Origin: Bradysia coprophila
Taxonomy: Eukaryota; Arthropoda; Insecta; Diptera; Sciaridae
Length of the DNA: 64,000 nt
Reading direction: 5' to 3'
Assembly (NCBI RefSeq): GCF_014529535.1
Contig: NW_023503311.1
Span: 59,080-123,079, forward strand
Part shown: piece after piece, positions 31,948 to 42,271 of the stretch
How positions within the stretch are numbered: position 1 is the stretch's first letter
Layout: every line of letters starts with the position of its first letter
The notes under the pieces: model-generated
What the model saw: only the letters and a program-made list of their open reading frames with translations
What the model was told of the DNA's origin: nothing
Database searches by the model: none
Program-made: the position numbers and the translations under genes

Positions 31948-32992
31948 CAAAGGTCGTTACTCGGCCCTAAGTGTTTTTTGCACATAAATCGAGTAAATCT
32001 CATCCGATTTTGCTAGTTTTAGTTTTTTATGGAAGGTAATTGAATACCGAAAAGAACGTGACGAAAAAAGTTTCAAATTAGGGCCCTTGGACTAAGGCCG
32101 CTACTCGGCCCTAAGTGTTTTTAGCACATAAATCGAGTAAATCTCATCCGATTTTGCTAGTTTTTGTTTCATTTGAGAGATAATTGAATGCCGAATAGAA
32201 TGATGGGGAAAAAAGTTTCAAATTTGGGCCCTTGGACTAAGGTTGCTACTCGGCCCTAAGTGTTTTTTGCACATAAATCGAGTAAATCTCATCCGATTTT
32301 GCTAGATTTAGTTTTTTATGGAAGGTAATTGAATACCGAAAAGAACGTGGCGAAAAAAGTTTCAAATTTGGGCCCTTGGACTAAGGCCGCTACTCGGCCC
32401 TAAGTGTTTTTTGCACATAAATCGAGTAAATCTCATTCGATTTTGCTACATTTAGTTTTTTATGGAAGGTAATTGAATACCGAAAAGAACGTGGCGAAAA
32501 AAGTTTCAAATTTGGGCCCTTGGACTAAGGCCGCTACTCGGCCCTAAGTGTTTTTAGCACATAAATCGAGTAAATCTCATCCGATTTTGCTAGATTTAGT
32601 TTTTTAGAAGGTAATTGAATACCGAAAAGAACGTGGCGAAAAAAGTTTCAAATTTGGGCCCTTGGACTAAGGCCGCTACTCGGCCCTAAGTGCTTCTTGC
32701 ACATAAATCGAGTAAATCTCAACCGATTTTGCTAGTTTTTGTTTCATTTGAGAGGTAATTGAATACCCAATGGAAAGTTGGCAAAAAATTTTGGGTTTCT
32801 AAAATAATGTCGTAAATTGTTGGTTTTATTTGAAAGGTACTTCGTACGGGCTTTCGTAATTGGGCTATGCGCAATTTTAAAAATGAACAGTTTCAGTAAA
32901 TATGACAATGTCCAACTTGACTTGCATTTTGGTAACAGACGCATTAGAGGGTTGTAGACGTATTATGGTTCCGGGCTTATTAGGGCTACGGA

Positions 32993-33641
32993 TGTAGTGT
33001 ACAGCACTACTCATCCATATATGATAAGACTCCATGGTATTGAAAGCTTTGCGAAAAGCTAAATGTATACACTGTCAATAATCAAGACAGTCTAATGTAA
33101 GGCGATATTATGAAATACACCGGTAAACAGACTAAAATTAACAAGTTAAATCGATCCGTTAAATAACTGCCACTTATTGGCGGGTGATAATTTGGTTAAA
33201 TTTACCATGAGAAGGTTTTGTAGAATATATATGAAAATGAAAATAGAAACAGAAAGGACCATGGCAAAGAAAAGCCATTATGAATTCCAATGAACAGGGT
33301 TTAGATTTTTTATGAATAGGAAAGGATAGCGGGTGCAATAAAAATTAATTGCTCGCCTATCCTTTCAATGGTAAATTTTAATATTTAGAGGAGTGCATTA
33401 GCGCTCACGAAGGCAATTGTTTTTCTGAATCAAGAAGCTGTTATTCTGTGCGTGGTTTATTCAAAGAAAAATTATAAGTAAAATATAAGTTGAAATTGTG
33501 AATCGAATTAATAAGTTGTGTTGTAATTGAAATTGTTTGATTATTAAATAAATAGAATTTGTGTGTGTGTGAATTGGAGTTTTAGTGAACGCCTACAACT
33601 GAATCCGCTCGGCAGTCCGGTGTTAACCAAGATACCTTACA
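32993..33641 (+). mobile_element. solo LTR, Gypsy-related
   Basis: A 649-bp insertion beginning TGTAGTGTACAGC and ending ATACCTTACA. It is flanked by CGGA on both sides (32989-32992 and 33642-33645) inside the Helentron-like copy, whose empty form reads GGCTACGGACGTATT. The inner segment AGAAAGGACCATGGCAAAGA...GATAGCGGGTGCAATAAAA resembles the LTR at 15415-15961 (AGAAAGGACCATAGCTAAGA...GATAGCGGGTATCATAAAA), so it is a diverged family member. Its strand follows that match. It was left by recombination between two LTRs. Confidence 0.85.
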
Positions 33642-33732
33642 CGGACGTATTATGGTTGCGGACGAAATAGGATTACGGGTTGTACGGGGCTAAGTCGCAG
33701 CAAACGCTCCGACTGTTCTGATGCCTTGTTTT

Positions 33733-34307
33733 GGTTAAATTTATGCCGATGGATGGATGGTCAAAGTTGAGTTAAATCAAAGATTTTTAGAAACATTTTG
33801 AAGTTTGGTACGAATACTTCATTCACTTTATTTTCTGAATAGAAAAAAACTTTAGATTTAGGAAAGCGAGATAAAATTTTTTTAGTTTATTTTAAGAATC
33901 TTTAAATTTCTTTATATTGGGTTTCCATCGAAGCCAACAAAATCAAAAACGGAGTGACTATTCGACCGCGCGGTCGAATAGCCAACTTAGCACTCTAGAC
34001 TATTCGCCCGCGCGGTCGAATAGCCAACTTAGCACACTAGACTATTTGACCGCACGGTCGAATAGCCAGTTCTTCTGTTGTAGACTATTTGACCGCTTCC
34101 CTCGTGAATAAATCTGAGATATTTTTGCTTTAAAAACGAATAATCGGGGAATTTATTTCATGAAATTAATATAATGATGATTATTCATCTATTCGACTAA
34201 GTCGAATCGACTTCGTTAAGTAGATATAAAATATAAACTTTTCGTCGTCTCAACACTCGGTCGCTTTGAACTGATTCGATCGTTGATGTTTGAATCATCG
34301 GTGCGAC
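33733..34307. other. spacer with palindromic modules
   Basis: Modules like those at 23.4 kb lie at 33958-33981, 34000-34023 and 34042-34065, with a half module after 34080. The ~42-bp period gives a repetitive 64-aa ORF (LTARSNSQ repeats) that I do not regard as a gene. Nothing else is recognised. Confidence 0.65.
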
Positions 34308-36540
34308 CTTCTTCTTCTTCTTCTTCTTCTTTTTCAGCCTGTTTCTGTCCACTGCTGAACGTAGGCCTCCCCAATTCTTTTCCATTCCGAACGATTAGTT
34401 GCCACTTGTTGCCAATTTGCGCCTGCAATTCTCTTTATACCATTACTCCATCTCTCTGGTGGTCTACCTCTAGGTCGTGTTTTAGGTGGTCTCCAGTTCA
34501 TGATCTTTTTGGTCCAACGTTCGTCCGTCCTTCTTGCAATATGTCCCGCCCAACTCCACTTTAAAGATGCTATTCTTTCCATGACATCAACGACTTTTGT
34601 TTGTTGTCGAATCCATTGATTTGTCATTCTATCTCTGAGCTTAATTCCAAGTATACTTCGTTCCATAGCTCTTTGTGCCACTCTTAATTTATTTTCGGAA
34701 GCTTTTGTTAACGTTAAAGTTTCCGCTCCATATGTGAGCACAGGAAGGACACACGTATCGAACACTTTACGTTTCAGACTATTGTTCATTTTGCTTTTGA
34801 AAATTAGCCTGAGTTTTCCGAACGCTGCCCATGCAAGACCAATTCTACGTTTTATTTCTGCAGTTTGGTTGTCTAGACCCAACTTCAATTTGTGACCTAG
34901 GTACACATAACTGTCGACTCGTTCAATGACAGTATCACCGATTTTAATGTCACTGTCGTCGTCAATGTTTGTCATGATTTTCGTTTTCGACAAATTCATC
35001 TTGAGGCCGACTTTGTTTGACTCCTCATTCAGCTGTTGCAACATAATTTGCGCCTGATCTAGATCAGCTGCCATCAGGGAGATGTCATCTGCGAAACGGA
35101 GATTACTCAGGTACTCTCCATTTATGTTGATACCCATTTCACTCCAGTCTAATTTCTTAAAAACACTCTCCAGAATCGATGTGAATAACTTAGGTGATAT
35201 GGTGTCACCCTGTCGTACACCTCTACCAATTCTGAATTTTTCAGTGCTTTTATGAAGTTTTATACAGGACGTAGCGTTTTTATAGACGTATCGAATTGTG
35301 TTGGAGTATCTTGAGTCTACTCTGCACTCGTCTAATGAGTCCAATATCGACCATGTTTCCACTGAATCAAAAGCTTTTTCAAAGTCTTTGAATATCAAGA
35401 CCACAGCAATCTTGTATTCATTGCATTTCTCAATTAGCGTTCTCATCACATGTAAGTGGTCGTTTGTGCTGAATCCTGATCTAAATGCAGCTTGTTCAAC
35501 AGGTTGGTAGAAGTCGAGCTTCTTGGTGTTCCTCTTCGTAACTATTTTCATGAACAACTTGTAGAGCGTTGATAAGAGACTTATGGGTCGATAGTTTTCC
35601 AACTTTGTTATGTCTCCTTTTTTATGCAGCAATGTTATCACTGCATTTTCCCATGCTTCTGGTACTTCTTCCCATTGAAGACATTGATTAAACAAAGTCG
35701 TTATTGCACCCAATAATGAGTTGCCACCTAGTTTAATGGCTTCCACTGGAACACCATCTTCACCGGGAGACTTTTTGTTCTTCATTTCGGCTACTGCAGC
35801 ATGTACTTCATCAATAGTTATGTCAGGCATATCTTCCGATCCTACATTTCTTATTATTGGTCTATCTTCGTTGGTATTCGTCGGATCTGGTCGAACTGAT
35901 GAGAATAAATCTTCGTAAAATTCCTTTGCGATATTTAATATCGCATTTCGATCCGTTTGAATTGTTCCTGTTTTGTCTCGTAATTTGAAGATTTCTTTCT
36001 TTGCGTTCGTCATTTTTGACCGTAGGACCTTCATGTTGCAATTAGCTTCAATTGTGTTTTGAGCCAGTTGGACATTATATTTTCTTAGATCTGATTTCAC
36101 CGCTTTGTTGATAATTTTTGTCAAGTCCTGGTATTCTATTGAATCTCTTTTTTCGTCTTTTATCAACTGTACTCGGCATGCGATCAGATCAAGAGTTTCT
36201 TTACTGAGTTTCGACTCTTTCATTTGGACGGATTTGCATTTTGATTCCATGAAACCCATTATCGTTTCTACTATTTTGCTGTTCAATTCGTCCAATGTTT
36301 CGTATTGGTTGTTTACATCGTCTAACTCAGCAGTCATTTTTGCTGCAAATTCTTCATTTTGCGCGTAAAGTCTTTGTGCATCAATCCCTTCCTTTTTCTT
36401 TATCATCTTTGCTCTTTGAAAGCGAGTGTTCAGCATGACTTTTGCACGCACCATTCTATGGTCACTACCAGTCGTAAAGCGGTTTAGGACCGTAACGTTC
36501 TTAACGGTTGACTTGCAGTTCGTTATGATGTAGTAAATCT
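34308..36540 (-). pseudogene. RTE-clade LINE copy E, divergent subfamily, endonuclease truncated
   Basis: Antisense. It starts on its sense strand in the C-terminus of the endonuclease (CKSTVKNVTVLNRFTTGSDH) and then has a 706-codon open frame (36454-34334) through the whole RT domain: KKSPGEDGVPVEAIK, ENYRPISLLS, KDFEKAFDSVETW, GVRQGDTISPKLF, LRFADDISLMA, ending YVQQWTETG, stop and (AAG)n. It differs from the other RTE copies at many codons (for example PPKTRPRGRPPERWSNG against PYKRRAIGRPPERWTNG), so it is a separate, probably older subfamily, yet its frame is uninterrupted. No TSD is evident. Without most of the endonuclease it cannot move on its own. Confidence 0.9.
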
Positions 36541-36932
36541 ATTTTAAAAGAATGGGCTATGAAATAAAGATCGGTTCCGGAAGGGTAGGATTGTAGAAGT
36601 TACCTTAACTTTTTTGTTTTTCTGCACTTTTGATGCAGATTTTCGTTTCAATCCGATTGCATTATTTACCGAACCCTTTGGACGTCCTGCCGTTCGACGC
36701 TGAGACGGTAACTCATAGCCAATTTTTCCTCAAAACTATTAAACTCTTTGTGTAAACTGAAAAACTCCATAGTTGACGAAAACAAAAAAAAATTTCAACA
36801 CTCCACACATAAGGAATACTTGTGTAAAGTTGGCTTCGGACAGTGAGTGTTTACAACGTAGAATTGATAATGCGCGCACAATTCAATTTTTAATTTTTCC
36901 AAAAGAAATTTTTCCAGAAGTGTCAATAAGTA
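36541..36932. other. spacer, nothing recognised
   Basis: AT-rich; includes GATTGCATTATTTACCGAACCC and GGACGTCCTGCCGTTCGACGC near 36655-36700 but no ORF or repeat that I can name. Confidence 0.45.
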
Positions 36933-37184
36933 ATCAATTATATAGCCAATCCTGGCAGGGTAGACTATTCGAACGCTCAAAAAATGGTGGAATAAAATTT
37001 CGCGCGCGCCCTGCCAGGATTGGCTATTCGACCGCGCGGACGAATAGTATGGACTAGTAGAACTGCCTATTTGACCGCGCGGTCAAATAGTCTTTACTGT
37101 TAGAATTGGCTATTCGCCCGCTAGCGGTCAAATAGTCTTCTCTATATGGATTGGCTATTCGCCCGCACGGTCGAATAGCATCAC

Positions 37185-37640
37185 TCAATCAAAAACAACG
37201 TCCTTTTCTGCCACAACTTGACTCAATCGCTGTTGTTGAATGTTTAGGACTTTTATTTGCTTTAAAAGCACCAAACGTTTCAGCTGTTCGTCACTTAAGA
37301 GCTTCGTTTCATCGATTTCATATCCTTCGAGAATTTGTTCCGCAACAGTCTTGGACGAAGAATCTTTTGCTTTATCAAGACCATTGTCAATTTGTGGCTC
37401 AGTTTTCTGATTGTCTTGGATGTCAACACCCAAATCGGCACCCTGAAACAATTCATTGATTTTTAGACGATGTTTGGGGATTTAGTCAAGATCATAACTC
37501 ACGCCTAGTTCCAAGATTTTGTGTGTAGTTTTTGCTCTAGACTTCAGGTTGTTAATTTTCTTGAGCAAACCGCCATGATCCAATGTTTTGCCAATTAGAT
37601 TTTTCCATTTACATATTATTCTATCGGAAGCTTCCCTTTT
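37185..37640 (-). pseudogene. second copy of the two-exon DNA-binding-like ORF, deleted in exon 1
   Basis: The second exon (37451-37185) differs from the 23.6-kb copy by YEIDET for YETDET and by loss of one residue in the QQRL/SQVV segment. The same intron, with GTGAGTTATG and TTGTTTCAG, precedes it. The first exon has lost about 30 bp, including the KTLSEWQC segment, so this copy is broken. No recognised family. Confidence 0.5.
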
Positions 37641-37685
37641 TTAATTTTTCTGGTCTTTTGTTTGTGATTTTATAGGCACATCGCT

Positions 37686-38075
37686 TAGAGGTGTGCGCCG
37701 GGTCGTTTTTCTTCGATCGGCGTAACCGTCGGCGTTGGGTCTAAAAGACACCCTAGACCAGCGCACTCTTCGGAAGATTTTTAAACAATAAAGAATCAAT
37801 TTTTTCAGTTTAAAAGAATCGGCGCGAGGTAAAGTTAAAAGTTATAACGGATACGCCGACAATTTTCGAGAGTTTCTTCAAAAAGTCAAAAAATTATCGG
37901 CGTAAACGCTATAACTTTGTAATTTGCCTCGCGCCGATTTCTACAAACTAAAAAAGATGATTCTTCAGTTTATTACTTAAAAATTTTCTGAAGAGTGCAA
38001 TGGTCTAGGGTGTCATTTAGACCCAACGCCGACGGTTACGCCGATAGAAGAAAAACTACCCGGCGCACACCTCTA
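37686..38075. mobile_element. hAT-type MITE, 390 bp
   Basis: The TIR TAGAGGTGTGCGCCGGG is found inverted at the right end. The 8-bp TSD ACATCGCT flanks it (37678-37685 and 38076-38083). The empty site TACATCGCTATC is present near 24105 in block Z copy 1. The TIR start TAGAG and the 8-bp TSD are hAT hallmarks. Long inverted arms extend inward to about 60 bp (GGCGTAACCGTCGGCGTTGG) and beyond, with AATCGGCGCGAGG words near the centre. No coding capacity. Confidence 0.9.
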
Positions 38076-38814
38076 ACATCGCTATCTTACTCGATATACT
38101 GTACAAATCATGTCCGCAGCGATAGCGGAGGACTTGACGCAGTCTAACTTCCAAAAAAAGAACGAAGAAAATTTTTTGAGACGCGGCAACTATATATATG
38201 CGAGAATTTAAGTTTCTTTCCTTTGGCCTGTATCACCACAAATCCTATTCTATCTTATTCGCGCTTCAAATACGAGCAAAACGAGCTATCACTCGACTAT
38301 GTAACTTTAAAATTGCCGGAGATACATCGTTTTGAAGTTGGTCATTTTGATAGAAAATGCACCAAATTAACGTTTTCCAAAGAATCAAAATCTTTCAACT
38401 TACTCTGTATGTTTCTATCTATCTGTCTATCTATCTGTCTATCTATCGACGGTCGATCTCGGAAACTAGTCAGCCAATCTCCATGAAATTTTGCAGGAAC
38501 CTCAGGGTGGGCATAAAAATGAAAATGTGATACGCCATTACCCCAGGAAAAACCAGAATTTTGTTTTATTGGCCTCGAAGTGGTTTCTGAGTGTGGTTTT
38601 CGAGGGTCGGGAACGCGTTTTCGGCTGTAGCTTAGCTGTATTGAAACCTACAGAGGCGTGCGACCCATCAAATGAAAGGTATTCGTAACACGATTCGAAC
38701 AAAAAAATAATTAAAAAAATCAGGGCAGATTCGTTTGAGCTAGAGTGATTAGAGTGACCAAATTTTGAGCTACTCGAGCGTAGGATGAAAGGACTAATAT
38801 TTTTTTGGGTTATG

Positions 38815-39094
38815 AGAGATAGAGAATTACTTTCTTCGGTAAAGTCTCAGAGTTTTACGAGTAGAACAGAGGGGCATATGTGAAAAATGTCGAAAGTTGG
38901 AAATGGGTGGGTCAATTATGTTTTTAGAGGTATTTCTTGAATGGTGGCAGATAGAGAGTTACTTTCTTCGGCAAAGTCTCAGAGTTTTACGAGTAGAAAA
39001 GAAGGTCATTTGTGAAAAATGTCGAAAGTTGGAAATGGGTGGGTCAATTGGGGTTTTAGAGATATTTCTTGAATGGTGGCAGATAGAGAATTAC
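38815..39094. repeat. 132-bp tandem repeat leading into an 18-bp array
   Basis: TTTCTTCG occurs at 38831, 38963 and 39095 (132-bp steps). Units contain AAGTCTCAGAGTTTTACGAG and GTCGAAAGTTGGAAATGGGT. The third unit changes after ACTTTCTTCG straight into the 18-bp array. Confidence 0.8.
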
Positions 39095-39390
39095 TTTCTT
39101 CGTCAAATTTTCGATTTTCGTCAAATTTTCGAATTTCGTCAAATTTTCGAATTTCGTCAAATTTTCGAATTTCGTCAAATTTTCGAATTTCGTCAAATTT
39201 TCGATTTTCGTCAAATTTTCGATTTTCGTCAAATTTTCGATTTTCGTCAAATTTTCGATTTTTGTCAAATTTTCGAATTTTGTCAAATTTTCGATTTTCG
39301 TCAAATTTCGCATTTCGTCAAATTTTCGAATTTTGTCAAATTTTCGATTTTCGTCAAATTTTCAAATTTCGCCAAATTTCCGAATTTCTG
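39095..39390. repeat. 18-bp array, TCAAATTTTCGAATTTCG units
   Basis: About 16 head-to-tail copies, alternating CGATTTTCG and CGAATTTCG variants. ORFs on both strands here (FRQIFE and NLTKFE repeats) follow from the 18-bp period. It is the mirror image of the array at 6458-6640. Confidence 0.9.
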
Positions 39391-39441
39391 TTATAAACTG
39401 TTATAAAAAGCAGTGTTCTAAAACTTCTAAAACAACTGATA

Positions 39442-39943
39442 TCCCAACAAAAATCTCTTCGAGAAAAGTGTGACGCAGTCTTTGAAGTACAATTTCTAAA
39501 ATGAATGATATCGCTATAGTTGACGCTTTCAGCTGCGTTACTCAAAAATTAAATTTTACACCCAATTTTAGTTCAAACAAGCTGGCTTAGTTTTTCTCAT
39601 CATCAAAAAAATTTGACTGGAAACAACCAGAATTTTACCAAAAAAAATCTGCGTCGCAAAGTGGCAAATGTTCAGGAACAGATCAGCAAGAAAATTTATC
39701 TGCCGCATGCGACGCAGATTTTTTTGGTAAAATTTTGGTTGTTTCCAGTCAAATTTTTTTTTGGTAAAAATTATTTGGCAGATGATGAGAAAAACTAAGC
39801 CAGCTTGTTTGAACTAAAATTCGGTGTAAAATTTAATTTTTGCGTAACGCAGCTGAAAGCGTCAACTATAGCGATATCATTCATTTTAGAAATTGTACTT
39901 CAAAGACTGCGTCACACTTTTCTCGAAGAGATTTTTGTTGGGA
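39442..39943. mobile_element. foldback element, arms about 200 bp
   Basis: Left end TCCCAACAAAAATCTCTTCG; right end its reverse complement. Arms run through GTGTGACGCAGTC, ATGATATCGCTATAGTTGACGC and AAGCTGGCTTAGTTTTTCTC to a centre near 39690. No coding capacity and no clear TSD. Confidence 0.75.
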
Positions 39944-40399
39944 TTTCGATATTTCGTTGACTTCAGTTGACATTATTGCTAAATCAGGCACGAATTAAAA
40001 TTTGCTAACACGACACGCTTTAAGAGCTGTTCCAATTTGACAGCTACACACTTAGTATATCGGTGGTATACGTTGTATACCGGACAAGCCAACGACTTAT
40101 GAAAGTAGATAGTCATTTCAGAAACTTGCAAAAATTGCAAAGTTACAAAGTAACAAATTTGTAGAGAATGTTGCACTGGTACATTTATTATCCTAATTAG
40201 ATATCGACCATGAAATTGAACATTTAGTATTCTTGCAGTGTCTATGATCAGTAAATCTTTGGTTAAGTGACGCTATGAGAAATGAAAAATGACCTATGAA
40301 GTAGTATGAAATAGTCGCTCTATTTAAGCACAGATCATTTCCACCAAATTTTTAAAAATGGTTTTAAACAACTGTAAAAATTCACCGAACATATTTTGC

Positions 40400-40558
40400 T
40401 TCATCTGCGGAAAATTTTGTATTGCATCGCAACTTAAAGCAATCACAGAAAGTGTTATACTTTGTGAACTAACTGAGAGAAGAGCCATCTAGCACTGAGT
40501 TTGTAAATCGGCAGGTGAACTTTGAACATATAAGCGTATTGTGTATTAGTATTATGTA
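40400..40558. other. short spacer before BEL element 1
   Basis: Nothing recognised. Confidence 0.4.
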
Positions 40559-40729
40559 TGTTAGAACAGACTACAAATAGTCGAAGCTAACAAGGAAATT
40601 ATTATGTATATAGGTTACAACGGAGGTTCAATTAGTTTTAAGATTCATTCTGTTATAGCATCCAGTAGATGTAAGATAGAAGAAAATAAATATTGTAACT
40701 TGAGTCGAAGGAGTTGCATTTTATTTCAT
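40559..40729 (+). repeat. candidate 5' LTR of BEL/Pao element 1
   Basis: The right boundary is supported: ...TTTTATTTCA is followed by TGGTCCTTCGTTCGCC, a primer-binding site of the kind common in BEL/Pao elements. The left boundary, TGTTAGAACAGAC at 40559, is a guess from the TG...CA rule, and the resulting 171 bp is short. AATAAATA at about 40686 could be the polyadenylation signal. The matching 3' LTR would lie beyond the window. Confidence 0.45.
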
Positions 40730-41606
40730 GGTCCTTCGTTCGCCATAAAAAAGTAATTTAGCGAGACGGAGTGATATACAGTCCACAAATCAATTATAAC
40801 AAGTTCAAGTGCGACAATTTCAATCGGTGCGACAAACTGTTCTAAAAGTACGGGTGCCTGAGAATTGGCCGGTTAAATTTGAAATTTCCGAGGAGTGGAA
40901 ATAGTTAGGTTCATGGAAATTAAAATCGTCAAATCCACTAATTCAAAGAAAAAAACCGAAAATCGTTGGACAATAGCCGTCGAAGAAAAGTTGTTGTGCG
41001 CAGAGTGGTACAAGGTCACCGAGTTGGTGGACACCAGTGGTTTTATATCGCATTTGGGAAGTCGATGGCCAAGGGATTAATCTAAGTTGGAATTGGTACA
41101 ATTGGCAGATATTACGGCAAAGCAAGATCACCGAGTTGGTGGAAATTTCCAGTTGAAATTCGTCGAAGAAAAGTTGCTGTGCGCAGAGTGGTACAAGGTC
41201 ACCGAGTTGGTGGAAATTTCCAGTTGAAATTCGTTCGACACAGGGCTATCACACATATACCGTTCCGAAGCAGTCTCGAAGTAAGCCAATCGTTTGGAAC
41301 AGTGAAAAGGGTCATCAAACGTTGAGCGGTAAGACGAATTATTCAGTGTATTGTGCGTTACATTTTACTCTATCCATCCACTGTGAGTGTAATTGAATCG
41401 GTAGTGAGGTTTCTGTAGGAGCTAGAGTGCTCTGCTTGAAAGTTTTGGCGCCAAGCGTAACGGTTGGTGTACACAAAGAGTAATCGCTTGCCAAGACCGT
41501 TAGTTTATTACTTACCGCTGCACCAGTGGACCTGAGGATTAATTAAAACAATTTTCGAAAGTTTCACGCATTTATTCATCGAATATAAAGTTTTACGCAC
41601 GACAAA

Positions 41607-41846
41607 ATGGAAAAGCGAGTAGCCCACCAGCGTGGGAATGTTGATAAATTTATCGCTTACTGTGAGTCTGTGGTGAATATGCCTCAACCGAATATCACCA
41701 AGGGTTATCTAGAGGCGAAGACAAAAATTATCAGCGAATTTTGGGCCAAGTTGGACAAGGAGAATGACGAAATATTAAGCACGGAAAACTCATATATGCA
41801 CAGCAGACGAAGAAATCGGGAACAGCTTCACGATTATAGAACATTA
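41607..41846 (+). pseudogene. gag: BEL/Pao element 1 gag, N-terminal part
   Basis: From ATG 41607 an 80-codon frame (MEKRVAHQRGNVDKF...EQLHDYRTL), lysine- and glutamate-rich and helical, runs into the TIR of an inserted element at 41847. The remaining gag resumes at 46786 on the far side. Between the PBS and this ATG are about 870 bp of leader with two copies of a CACCGAGTTGGTGGA-containing repeat (41010-41230). BEL gag proteins begin with such a helical region before the DUF1759 capsid domain. Identity as BEL gag rests mainly on the downstream half. Confidence 0.6.
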
Positions 41847-42198
41847 GTTGTGTGCTGCATATTGATCTGAGGATCATACATTGCCCGCCTAATGAATATT
41901 GTTGTTGTGTGCTGGATATTATTTTTCAGCGTGCAGGTCTTAGCTGTATGCCTGTTTTATAATATAAAATGACGCCATTTTTTTCAATTCAATAAACAAC
42001 CTAATTTATCGTTTAATAGAAGAAATTGATTTAATTAACTTTATCAATTTTATTTGCGTTAGCAAAAATAAACAAAAAAACTTTTTCAATTTTTTTTTTT
42101 TTTCAATTTTATTATTATTATTTGTTATTAGCCGTAGATTTATATTTAAATTCATCATATTAAATTGCTAACAGAATTTTTTTTTGCTTACGTTTTTT

Positions 42199-42259
42199 CC
42201 GGTCAGCCACCCAAGTACGGACCGCGACCATCGATGCTTAACCTCAATTTCTGACTGCC
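42199..42259 (-). pseudogene. 5S-rRNA-like fragment (internal promoter region)
   Basis: Read on the minus strand, GAGGTTAAGCATCGATGGTC and then GCGGTCCGTACTTGGGTGGC-TGACC follow the consensus of the 3' half of 5S rRNA (GTTAAGCA..G..GGGCGCGGT..GTACTTGGATGGGTGACC). This includes the A-box and C-box segments used by TFIIIA/RNA polymerase III. An A-rich stretch follows on the same strand. It could be a 5S pseudogene or the head of a 5S-derived SINE. On the plus strand the next bases, GCCAACGACTTTACC, resemble the 5' start of 5S rRNA. RTE copy F inserted exactly there. Confidence 0.55.
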
Positions 42260-42271
42260 AACGACTTTACC

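Larger units (their letters stand above)
30209..33732 (-). mobile_element. Helentron-like repeat, copy 4, with two nested insertions
   Basis: Hairpin end at 30209, an expanded (GTCC)n microsatellite at 30344-30400, about six 144/145-bp units at 31960-32750, and the GATGCCTTGTTTT end at 33732. It is interrupted by RTE copy D (30555-31947) and a solo LTR (32993-33641); removing both restores the sequence of copy 1. Several units carry GTTTTTTATGGAAGGTAATTG in place of the more usual TTTCATTTGAGAG segment. Confidence 0.75.
38109..39943. mobile_element. composite insertion in block Z: repeat arrays plus foldback
   Basis: Block Z is interrupted between TACAAAT and ATTTCGATATTTCG. The insert starts CATGTCCGCAGCGATAGCGG. 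It has a (TATC/TGTC)n stretch at 38419-38450, three 132-bp units from about 38815, an 18-bp array at 39095-39390 and a foldback at 39442-39943. No transposase is seen. Only AT is shared between the two flanks. It may be one element or several successive insertions. Confidence 0.55.
36933..40399. repeat. block Z, copy 2, with two insertions
   Basis: Matches 23322-24152 plus 29254-29743. Interrupted by a hAT MITE (37686-38075) and a composite foldback insertion (38109-39943). It also has a small deletion near 37515, inside the first exon of the DNA-binding-like ORF. Palindromic modules lie at about 37025-37180. It ends near CCGAACATATTTT (40399). Confidence 0.75.

Noticed and set aside
38897..39406. 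169-aa and overlapping ORFs with FRQIFE / NLTKFE repeats
   Set aside because: Produced by a stop-free 18-bp tandem repeat that is open in several frames on both strands; no start context or domain.
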